Of a DNA stretch of 64,000 bases, positions 47,584 to 56,654 are shown piece after piece (position 1 is the first letter of the stretch; each line of letters begins with the position of its first letter). Under the pieces are notes generated by a model. The model saw only the letters and a list, made by a program, of their open reading frames with translations. It did no database searches and had not been told where the DNA came from. The translations under genes and the position numbers were made by a program. This stretch comes from Nicotiana tabacum (lineage: Eukaryota; Streptophyta; Magnoliopsida; Solanales; Solanaceae): assembly GCF_000715075.1 (NCBI RefSeq), contig NC_134097.1, positions 72,201,190-72,265,189 of the forward strand. Reading direction: 5' to 3'.

Positions 47584-48834
47584 CAGACCCAGAACCACTG
47601 GTTCAGGGTTAGAAATTCGAGCTTAGATAAATTGTTATATTTGGCTTTATCTGATTTTTACATGTTTTGAGCCTAATGTGCTAAATGCTGCTTTTAACGC
47701 TTTGATATTATCTGAACTGTATATAAACTGTGCCGAAACCCATCTTCTCTCTGAGTCTTCTGAATCATGAAGAAGGGTGTACTTCGTACGACTTCTTTTC
47801 TGTATAGCGTCAAGTCCCAATTTAGAACGAGGTTTGGATACCAAGGTTCTGAACCTAGCATAACAAAGCCACATGCCGGATCCCTAGTAGAAACGTTTGT
47901 TTGCATCATGTGCATCTGACTTTGGACGCTCAACGCAGGGGTTGGGTCTGTCTAGGACAGGTGCACCAAAAATAAAAATGACCATCCTGATGCATCTTAC
48001 TTGCTACTACTTGCGCATTTATTTGATTCGGACTTGTGTGCTGACTGACTTGTGAATATCAGGAATAATATTTTGAAATTGAAAAAAAAAACGAAATAGC
48101 GGTTAGGGAATTGATTGTTTATTTTTGAAAAGAAAACAAAAGCCCAAATACTGTCAAAACTCTGCCGAAATTTTAAGAAAATAAATGAAAAAAATGTCTA
48201 ATTAGTTTGTTTTATTAAAAGCTAAGAAAAGAAAAAAAAGTCGTTGTTCTGTTTTTGTTTTTCAAAAATAAAAATAGAAAAATATATAGTTTGTCTTGCC
48301 ATGAAAATGAAAATGAAAAAGAGTCTTGTTTTTAAAAATGGTTTTTTTTATTTCCAAAAGATATATATATCTTTATCTGTTGCAAGAACATTTGTCTTGC
48401 CAAAAGTCTAGAAAAGTTTTTAGAACCCCAATTTTCAAAACAAAAAAAAAAATCCAAAAATATTTTCCATTATTGACTTCTTTAGAAAGTCTTTCTAATT
48501 GTTTTAAAAAAAATGATAATAATAATATAAAAAAAACGAAAATAAATCCAAAAATATTTTGATTCTTCTTTCAAAATTGAAAAGAAAATTCAAAATTCAA
48601 AAAACATTTTTTTAAAGCATTTCTTTTATTAAAGGTAAAATTACGAAAAATATTTTTTTCTTTTTCTTTAGAATAAAAAAGCAAATGAAAATTCAAAAAA
48701 TATATCTTAGAAGTATTTCTTTTAAAAAGAAAATCAATCAAAAATCCAAAAAAATAGTTCCTTTCTTCGTGTAAAGTAGTTCTTTCACAAATTCACACAA
48801 AAAAAGGGTTAGTTCATCTACTTATTCTTTATTG

Positions 48835-48901
48835 CCCGAACTACGCGGTTTTGATTCTCACCGGATGTGAGATACGTAGGCAACCCTCATCGGCTCCAAC
48901 C
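48835..48901 (+). other. Pseudoknot-like RNA module, copy a of E3
   Basis: Helix 1 CTACG (48841-48845)/CGTAG (48875-48879); helix 2 GGTT (48847-48850)/AACC (48898-48901); hairpin 1 TCTCAC (48856-48861)/GTGAGA (48867-48872). The downstream hairpin is weak here (ACCC/GGCT) but perfect in E1. Confidence 0.6.
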
Positions 48902-48964
48902 CCCATTTTTGCTAAAATAACCAAAAACAAATAAATAATAATAAAAATAATATGTCATAAAGAA

Positions 48965-49617
48965 GTCAGGTGATGTTGTTTTGTCATAAATAGCCGAATG
49001 TTCCCGAAAGGGACGCCGGAAGGCTGACTTTGCATAAACAGACACCTTTGGGTCATTTTAGGATTTTGATCCAGTTGACCCACTCAGCCTTAAAAATCTT
49101 CGTCCCCGAGATGTTGAAAGGCCGTGTTTGCAATATTGAGTTTGCTAATTTGGAAAACGATAAAAAGAGTCATGAATAAGTCAGGTGATGTTGTTTTGTC
49201 ATAAATAGCCGAATGTTCCCGAAAGGGACGCCGGAAGGCTGACTTTGCATAAACAGCCACCTTTGGGTCATTTTAGGATTTTGATCCAGTTGACCCACTC
49301 AGCCTTAAAAATCTTCGTCCCCGAGACGTTGAAAGGTCGTGCTTGCAATATTGAGTTTTCTAATTTGAAAATTGATAAAAAGAGTCATAAATAAGTCAGG
49401 TGATGCTGTTTTGTCATAAATAGCCGAATGTTCCCTAAAGGGACGCCGAAAGGCTGACTTTGCATAAACAGCCACCTTTTGGGTCATGTTTAGGATTTTT
49501 TGTCCAGTGGACCCACACAGCCTTAGAAATCTTCGTCTCCGAGGCGCTAAAGGGCCGTGTTTGCAACACCAGTTTTTTTCGTAATTTTGAAAAGAAAAAA
49601 AAACAAAGAGTCAGCGG
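48965..49617 (+). repeat. Leader tandem repeat, about 215-bp unit, 3 copies, with paired GNRA hairpins
   Basis: Units begin GTCAGGTGATG at 48965, 49180 and 49395, with a fourth partial start at 49618. Each contains GTTCCC-GAAA-GGGAC directly followed by GCC-GGAA-GGC (49000-49024, 49215-49239, 49430-49454). In the third copy the second loop is GAAA, still of GNRA type, while the first loop became TAAA. Confidence 0.85.
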
Positions 49618-50018
49618 TCAGGTGAGTACCGTTTGAATTTTGTCATAATAAGCCGAGCCAGCTTCGGCCGCGTCTTAAACCGTTCTCGCCGAAATAGCCT
49701 TAGAGTATCTTTCAGTTGTCGAAAGGTTATTTTCGTAAAAGAATGGACAAGTTTGTAAAGTGTCAAAATAATCCTCCCCAACCTCAAAATTCATGTGAGA
49801 TTTGGAAGGGGCAACATTTGCAAAAATAGCTGTTTGGTTGCATTTGACAAACGGGGAAAGGAAGCTGGCCGTTTGTTTTTGAGTTTGTAAATCTTTTGAT
49901 TAGAATATGTGGGTTGTTTGATTTTTGAGTTTGTAGGTCATCTTCAAACCTTTGAAACTCAGTTTGTTTTAATATGAAAATTGAAAAAAAATGTTCATTA
50001 TTGTTTATCTATTATTGG

Positions 50019-50085
50019 TCCGAACTACGCAAGGTCTGATTCATGCGGGGGCATGATACGTAGGCAATCTCCATAAGATTCGACC
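50019..50085 (+). other. Pseudoknot-like RNA module, copy b of E3
   Basis: Helix 1 CTACG (50025-50029)/CGTAG (50059-50063); helix 2 GGTC (50033-50036)/GACC (50082-50085); hairpin 1 TCATGC/GCATGA (50041-50056, loop GGGG); hairpin 2 AATCT/AGATT (50066-50080). Confidence 0.65.
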
Positions 50086-50385
50086 ACAACAAAAAAAAAG
50101 AAAAAAAGAAAAAGAAAGTGAATAAATAAAAAAGGCACAAAGAATAAATAAAAAAGGGTGGAATGAAGGGTTTCACGCGGGAGGATGCACGCGGTAGAAA
50201 AAAAAACATGTTAGAAATGGTTAACTGCCTAAGAAAATTGCGTTCCCCAACATGCAATTGCAATATCTGTTAAAACTTTAACGCTAACAAGTTTGTTGTT
50301 TGTCCAAATCCAAACAGTTAGTTGTTAAAGCGTACTGGCACCATACCATTATCAAACAATATCAAAAGGGATTATACCAGAAAGC

Positions 50386-52271
50386 ATGACTGGCTCAGAA
50401 AATAGTGTTGAGTCGGAAGGGGCGGCACATCAGATACTGAAGGAGACGATGGCCAATATAGAAAAAATGAGATCGGAAATGCATGAAATGCAGCTAGCCA
50501 TGGCTAAGGCGCAAAAGGGGCCCGAACCACTCGTCACTCCTACTTCCCCACCGGGATACACACCGAAATACCCTTTACCCGGCCCTTCAACGAGCTTCCA
50601 CGTTGCCCAATACTACCAAGGGGATACTTCCTATAATCCCCAAGCTCCACCACCCAAACAAAACCCTCCTCCGCCAATCATCCCCGTCGTCGGGGCACCT
50701 CCGCCAGCCACGTTGCAAAGATCCTCCAACGAGCCATTGTTTCAGGCTCACGATACGCAATACTATCCCCCTGAGCCCACATTCCATGCCCCCGAACCAC
50801 ATGCCTACAATCCACACTTGGAGGTACCGGCAGAGATTGAAAAGCCGGTTAAAGTCCCAGAAGAAGAGGAGGTATTGAGGAAGTTCAAAAGCCTGGAGCA
50901 GTCCTTCAGGAACCTGCACGGATTGGGCAACCAGGTCAGTGTGGCCTACAAAGATCTATGCCCTTTCCCGGACGTCCAACTCCCGGCTGGGTTCAAGATG
51001 CCTAAGTTTGATTTATATGAAGGGCACGGTGACCCCATGGCACATTTGCGGGGTTTCTGTAGCAAAATGAGAGGGGCAGGCGGTAAAGATGAACTGCTGA
51101 TAGCCTATTTTGGCCAAAGTCTGAGCGGATCGGCACTCGAATGGTATACCAGGCAGGATTCCAGCAGATGGTACACTTGGGATGATCTGGCGCAGGCTTT
51201 CGCAGGTCATTTCCAATACAATCTCGAGATAGTCCCTGACCGTCTCACGTTGTTGAGGACCGGGAAGAAGCCCGGGGAAAGTTTTCGCGAGTTCGGGTTC
51301 CGCTGGAGAGAGCAAGCAGCCAGAGTTGATCCTCCCATGAGAGAGGGAGAAATGGTGGACTACTTCTTGCAGACACTGGATCCAACTTACATTGGTCACT
51401 TGGTGACGACGGTTGGGAAATCCTTCAATGAAGTAGTAAAGATAGGTGCATGATAGAGGAGGGTCTGAGGTCTGACAAAATCCTGAATTACTCAGCACTC
51501 AAGGCAACAACCCAGGCTATTCAGAGCGGCACGAGAGGTGCGCTGGGAAGAAAGAAGAAAGAAGAAATTGCCACGATTGAGGCAAGCAGTTGGTCCAGGT
51601 CTGGTAAACCATACTACAACCAACCCAGACCCCACAGGCCAAACTACCCATACAGCCCACCACAATACTACTATCCACCTCAAGAACCACACTTCTCCGT
51701 GTACCAAGCCCAAACATACACTCAGCCTCCGGTTCACCCGCAATGGCGTGCGCCGGCTCCCCATAACACACATACACCATCGCAAAACACCTATCCACCG
51801 CCAAGAGCTTATAGGAACCCTCAAGGGGCAGGTTTCCGGGGAAATCAGGCTTTCAGAAATGAAAGAATACAAAGAACATTCACTGAGTTGGGAGAAACCT
51901 ATACTGCCGTGTTCCACAAATTAAGGCAGTTAGGCTTGTTGAGTCCTGTTGAGCCCAGATTGCCAAATCCCCTTCCCAAAAATATGGACCACTCGGTAAG
52001 CTGTGAGTATTGTTCGGGGGCTCCCGGACATGATACCGAGAAGTGTTGGAAGTTGAAACATGTAGTACAAAATCTTATTGACACCAACAAGATTGAGGTT
52101 CAGACACCAGAGGCGCCCAACATCAATCAGAACCCGTTGCCGGCACACCTTGAAACCCACATGATTGAGCTAGTGCACGAAGGAGGGGAGCTAAAGAAAC
52201 CCTCACAAACAGTGATGATGATTCGTGTCGGTTCAAAAGAAATGTTAACCAGTGGAAAAACGGTGGTATAG
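50386..52271 (+). pseudogene. gag: E3 gag, one 1-bp frameshift
   Basis: Capsid/nucleocapsid precursor of an Ogre-like element. It opens at ATG 50386 and runs 355 codons. Domain order: N-terminal helical segment (Met-rich, residues 1-45), Pro/Tyr-rich linker (46-150), gag core (about 180-355; Lys-Phe-Asp-Leu-Tyr-Glu-Gly-His-Gly-Asp-Pro, Leu-Ser-Gly-Ser-Ala-Leu-Glu-Trp-Tyr, Phe-Gln-Tyr-Asn-Leu-Glu). At about 51447 one G is missing compared with E1, moving the rest into another frame (51450-52271). That part has a Tyr/Pro/His-rich linker and a knuckle-like Cys-X2-Cys-X5-His-X4-Cys (Cys-Glu-Tyr-Cys, Gly-His-Asp-Thr-Glu-Lys-Cys). Apart from the frameshift, about 628 codons stay open. The protease that should follow is gone. 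Confidence 0.88.
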
Positions 52272-52583
52272 TTGGAAAAGGTGGATGACAAGCCAGTTAT
52301 GGTGTTGGAAAAGGGTCCAACGAGGCAGATGTGCAGTTTGTGGGGTTGAAAGCAAAAATCAACAATTGAACGGCTACTCCTCTTCCTATACGAAGGGAGT
52401 CTTGGTAGTGGGCTCTGATTTTCTTTTTTGTTGTCTGGATTATTCCAGGGTTGTAATCCAGATTTTTCTTGTGCTCGCCAAAGTGTGAAACCTTGCTATC
52501 CCGTATTTTAATAAAGTGAAAGTTTTTTTTTCTCATTCCTTATTTTGTTTTAATTTTTCTTCTTATTTTTCTCTTCTGAACAG
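52272..52583 (+). other. Segment between gag and pol, candidate intron
   Basis: Ogre elements are known to carry a spliced intron between protease and RT. Here a pyrimidine-rich run ends in CTTCTGAACAG (to 52583), directly before readable pol sequence, a good acceptor. A possible donor is GGTAGTGGGC at about 52408, conserved in E1. A Leu-Glu-Lys-Val stretch at its start may be a protease leftover. Confidence 0.45.
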
Positions 52584-53250
52584 TTCTCTTTATACTGGTT
52601 CTAATGACATGGCATGCACGACGGATCTTCAACCTAGTCTAAAAAATCAATTTGATTTCGAACTTATAGTACAAGATTGTGATGATAAGTCGGAATACGA
52701 TAAGGATGAAGCCTTCGAAGAAATTAACAGAGAGTTGAGCCAATTTGAAAAAGAGCCCAACTGACACGGAAACTGTCAATCTAGGGGATGCGGATGACAT
52801 CAGGGAAGCTAAGATAAGCGTCCATATGGAACCAAACATCAGGGAAGAACTAATCAAAGCACTTACTGAATTCAAAACATTTTGCATGGTCATACGACGA
52901 CATGCCGGGTTGAAGCACCAATTTAGTGGTTCAAAAATTGCCCACTGACCCAGCATTTCACCCCGTCAAGCAAAATTGAGGAAGTCCAAAACCGACGTAA
53001 GTGTGAAGATTAAGGAAGAAGTAACCAAAAAGCTGAACGCTAAGGTTATTCGGGTCGCTCGATATCCTGATTGGTTGGCTAATGTGGTGCCAGTGTAAAA
53101 AAAAAATAGGAGATGGAAAATCCGGGTGTGTGTTGATTATTGCAATCTAAACAGAGCAAGCCCAATGACGCTTTGTGATCAACAAATATCTAAGGGAAAT
53201 GCGTCGACATGGCTATCAATTCTGACGCAGTTAAGAGATATTATGTATGA
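52584..53250 (+). pseudogene. E3 pol remnant: RT N-terminus fused to the last pol codons
   Basis: Starts after the candidate splice acceptor. An acidic stretch (Asp-Phe-Glu-Leu-Ile-Val) is followed by a typical gypsy RT lead-in (Asn-Ile-Arg-Glu-Glu-Leu-Ile-Lys-Ala-Leu), then Trp-Leu-Ala-Asn-Val-Val-Pro-Val and Arg-Val-Cys-Val-Asp-Tyr-Cys-Asn-Leu-Asn-Arg-Ala-Ser-Pro. Right there (about 53175-53200) it jumps to Asp-Met-Ala-Ile-Asn-Ser-Asp-Ala-Val-Lys-Arg-Tyr-Tyr-Val and stop at 53248, the C-terminus of pol. The RT YxDD box, RNase H and integrase catalytic parts are missing. Three frame changes also occur. The breakpoint differs from that in E1. Confidence 0.75.
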
Positions 53251-54810
53251 TTGTAATTGTTGTTTGTTTGTATTTAGCATTTATCAGAGAATGAAATGAT
53301 GGAGACAATTCTTTCTTCTATCCAAACACTTTAACCTTTGCTTCCCCTTTTGAGCCTTATTTATTCTTTCATACCCCTCTTTTGGAATCAGTAATGAAAA
53401 TGAAAGAAAGAAAAAAAAGTAATGATAATAAGAACAAAAGAAAAGTCACACACAAAAAAAAAAGGAATTGGGAACTACGTTTGACCTGATTCCTCGAAGA
53501 GGATACGTAGGCGCCTCACGGCTCGGTCATAGTGTAACATAGGCATAAGATAACATAGTGTGACAAAATAAAAATCCCCAAGCAAGAAAAACTGGGGCAG
53601 AAGTTGGCGCTTGTAATTTTGGCAAGAAAGTTTGATTCCAAGAGTTGTACTATCTTACCCCTAAAAATTATTTTTGAACTTTGGATACCCTTTCTCCTTT
53701 CAGCCATACACAAAAACCCCTATTGATGTCCAAAAAGACCTCCCGATCAGTAACTGAGAAGTGCTAAGTCAATGCAAATGGAAGTCGGGAATAACACTCT
53801 GATCCCCAGCAAAGAAGAAGATCATAAGCTGGAAATGAATTGATAGCCGAAAGAATCCCCCAACAAAGAGAGTCATATCGGCAGCACTCCAATCCCCAGC
53901 TGAAATCCCCAGCTGAAAAATAAAATAAAATGAGAGAGTCTTATCGGTGAAAACCTTCACAGGCACCATAAGGCGACGGGAGTTGAGAGAAATAAGAGAG
54001 TCTTATTAGTGAAAACCCCTCGAAGGGCACTATGAGGCGACAAGACAAGATTGGCGGGAAGGATCCAAATTTGGCAAAGAGTTGAGTGCCTATTTATCCC
54101 CAGCAACATGAGGCTGTCTGAAGGGTTGATTGATATAAATAGACTGGGTTGATTAATCCGGAATGCGTGACATGATCGTTGGGATCAGTTATATCATTCA
54201 GATAAGTTCTTTTCTTTCCTTTTCCCCAACATTTTGTTCAGAAAGACTTCTTCTTTTTCTATTTTTGCAATTCTTCACTTTTTCATTTCTTGGTTTAAAG
54301 ATTTTACCTCCCCAACAGTTTGTTTTTGAAAAGGATTTTCAGAGTTTACTACCAGTTGCCAAAATGATGCAAAGCAAAAGGCGAATACAATGGGCCAAAG
54401 ATAAGGCGATAAAGTGAAAAGAAGTTGGTCGCAAACACAGAGTGGGGAAGGAAGAAAAGGAAAATTCATCCCCAACAAGTTTTGATAGCTTAATGAAGCA
54501 CAGAGCGGGGAAGAGGGAAAGGGAAAAACCATCCCCATCAGGAGTGGCACGACCACTCACCATGTGTTAAAACTAACAAATTTTCTTTGATTTGAAGCAG
54601 GAAAAGAAAATCTTGTTAATGGCGAAAAAACATGCCACAAGGAAAAGCACCAACACTGGGGCAGAAAATTTTCTACCATTTGTCGAAAATTTTCTCGAAG
54701 GAACGAGGAAATCAATTCAAGTTTTAAGAGATAGCAAGACAACACGATTCTAAGAAAGACAGTCGGAGGTAAGACAATTCCAAGTTTTTGAATAGGATAA
54801 CAAGACAACT
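53251..54810 (+). other. E3 3' untranslated region, no gene
   Basis: Homologous in parts to E1 5491-7450. Contains pseudoknot module c and short purine-rich tracts. Frames here are broken in E1. Confidence 0.65.
53471..53530 (+). other. Pseudoknot-like RNA module, copy c of E3
   Basis: Helix 1 CTACG (53475-53479)/CGTAG (53506-53510); helix 2 TGACC (53482-53486)/GGTCA (53525-53529); hairpin 1 TCCTC/GAGGA (53491-53503); hairpin 2 GCC/GGC (53513-53522, loop TCAC). Confidence 0.65.
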
Positions 54811-55240
54811 CGAATAGGATATTCTGGGTTCATCCGCCCTCGAATAGGATATTCTGGGTTCATCCGCCCTCGAATAGGATATTCTGGGTTCATCCGCCCT
54901 CGAATAGGATATTCTGGGTTCATCCGCCCTCGAATAGGATATTCTGGGTTCATCCGCCCTCGAATAGGATATTCTGGGTTCATCCGCCCTCGAATAGGAT
55001 ATTCTGGGTTCATCCGCCCTCGAATAGGATATTCTGGGTTCATCCGCCCTCGAATAGGATATTCTGGGTTCATCCGCCCTCGAATAGGATATTCTGGGTT
55101 CATCCGCCCTCGAATAGGATATTCTGGGTTCATCCGCCCTCGAATAGGATATTCTGGGTTCATCCGCCCTCGAATAGGATATTCTGGGTTCATCCGCCCT
55201 CGAATAGGATATTCTGGGTTCATCCGCCCTCGAATAGGAT
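54811..55240 (+). repeat. Perfect 30-bp tandem array, 14 units plus 10 bp
   Basis: Unit: CGAATAGGATATTCTGGGTT followed by CATCCGCCCT. All 14 units appear identical, so the expansion is very recent or the copy number was affected by assembly. A partial, diverged unit (AATAGGATAACAAGACAACT) precedes it. Because 30 is a multiple of 3 and no stop lies in one reverse frame, a spurious long ORF results. Confidence 0.97.
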
Positions 55241-55250
55241 TTTATTTTCT

Positions 55251-55680
55251 AAATTGTTGTTGAAGACAGGCGCCCACCTGAATAACATGAGGAATACTTT
55301 TTGTCTGTTCATTTCATATATTAGGCGCCCACCTGTATAACAAGGGAATACATTCCACGCCTTTACCAATAGGAGACGCACTTCCTAGGTCTAGTTTTGC
55401 CAATAGGAGACGCATTTCCTAAGTTTTACCCATAGGAGAGGCATTTCCTCCTAACTTTATTTTATCCTTAGGAGACGCACTTCCTAAGTTACTTTTACCT
55501 CAGAGGAGACGCACTTCCTAAATTAAAGATTTCATTAATGGGAGACGCAACTTCCTAAGTTTAGTTTTACCGATAGGAGAAGCACTTCCTAAGTTCATTT
55601 TACCCATAGGAGATGCATTTCCTCCTAAGTTTAGTTTTACCCATAGGAGATGCATTTCCTCCTAAGTTAGTATTGAAGTT
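55251..55680 (+). repeat. Degenerate tandem repeat of about 37-40-bp units
   Basis: About nine units with AGGAGACGCACTTCCTAAGT and TTTTACCCAT variants from about 55362, preceded by two GGCGCCCACCTG units. Each unit is imperfectly self-complementary (AGGAG...TTCCT), so it could form short hairpins. Confidence 0.8.
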
Positions 55681-55727
55681 GGGAGTCCGCCCATATAACA
55701 AAGGCATACATTTCTGTCCTTTCATTC

Positions 55728-55890
55728 TGTTCTAGGTCGCCCACCAGTAAAATGCGGGAATACTTTCTGTTCTAGGTCGCCCACCAGTAAAATGCGGGAA
55801 TACATTCTGTTCTAGGTCGCCCACCAGTAAAATGCGGGAATACATTCATGTTCTAGGTCGCCCACCAGTATAATGCGGGAATACATTCAG
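55728..55890 (+). repeat. Tandem repeat of about 41-bp units, 4 copies
   Basis: Units carry TTCTAGGTCGCCCACCAGTA and AAATGCGGGAATAC and are nearly identical; the last has TATAATG for AAAATG. Confidence 0.9.
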
Positions 55891-56464
55891 TCTTTTTCAT
55901 TACAAGCATTGAAGTTGGGAGCCCGTCCATATAATAGAGGCATACATTTCAAGATCAAGTCAGAAAATAATAAAATAGAGGGTTACAACAAGAATCCCCA
56001 GCAGGAAACAATAAAAATCCCTAGCACCGGGAAACAGAAGGTTGCAACAAGATGTCCCAGCACAAATTCAGGCGCATGAGTCAAAAGGAAGAAAGGACGC
56101 GTCTTGAAAGAAGCAGCTGGTGAACATTAAATCATGCCCAGCATAACAAGTTTGATGAAGAAAGCCGTACCCACCAGAGGAACCGCCGAAAAGCTTGATG
56201 AAGAAAGCCATGTCCCCAGCGGACCGAGCAAAATGATGAAAACTGGTATTCAGAAAAGCAAAGGGCCAGTATCATTCCAAAATTCAAGGAAGAAAAGCAC
56301 CGAAGGAAACACAAGCCGACAAGAAAGTAAGGCAACAAGAACAAATTTTAGTCTAGCCTAGCTTCTTGTTTTCTTTTAAGCACGGTGTAACAAGGAGATC
56401 GATAAGCAGTGATAACAGCATGCAACAACAGTAACATCGCAGTCCCACGGTAGTCCCAGCTACC
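55891..56464 (+). other. E3 3' untranslated region, no gene
   Basis: Matches E1 3835-4400 in reverse. One unit of the sequence that forms the 60-bp array in E1 sits at about 55910-55955. Confidence 0.6.
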
Positions 56465-56474
56465 AAAAACTTCC

Positions 56475-56545
56475 CGAACTACATTGACCTGATTCCTGTT
56501 TAGCCCAGGATATGTAGGAAACCTTTGAAACAAAGGTTCGGTCAA
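56475..56545 (+). other. Pseudoknot-like RNA module, copy d of E3
   Basis: Helix 1 CTACAT (56479-56484)/ATGTAG (56512-56517); helix 2 TGACC (56485-56489)/GGTCA (56540-56544); hairpin 1 TCCTG/CAGGA (56494-56510); hairpin 2 AACCTTTG/CAAAGGTT (56520-56538). Confidence 0.65.
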
Positions 56546-56637
56546 ATCTTTTTCAAAAAAAAAAATGCTTCACACGGAGTACTCGGATGGGCAAAAATTG
56601 CTCGCTTTATCTTTGCACGAAAACCCTTCGTGTCTCC

Positions 56638-56654
56638 GGGCAAAGAGGGGCAGC
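56638..56654 (+). other. E3 polypurine tract
   Basis: GGGCAAAGAGGGGCAGC directly before the 3' LTR start TGTAAGC, identical to E1. Confidence 0.85.

Larger units (their letters stand above)
47584..50385 (+). other. E3 leader, no gene
   Basis: 2.8 kb before gag. Contains an AT-rich low-complexity part (48080-48790), pseudoknot-like modules a and b, and three copies of a 215-bp block with GNRA hairpins. Small frames are not conserved in E1. Confidence 0.8.

Noticed and set aside
50587..50919. Reverse and alternative frames over gag in E3 and E1
   Set aside because: Shadow frames of the Pro-rich gag coding sequence.
54750..55223. 157-codon reverse frame with the decapeptide Asn-Pro-Glu-Tyr-Pro-Ile-Arg-Gly-Arg-Met repeated
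   Set aside because: Follows directly from a 30-bp tandem repeat without a stop in that frame; no start context and no relative.
54811..55240. CRISPR-like look of a regular short repeat
   Set aside because: Units are contiguous with no spacers, and this is plant DNA inside a retrotransposon.
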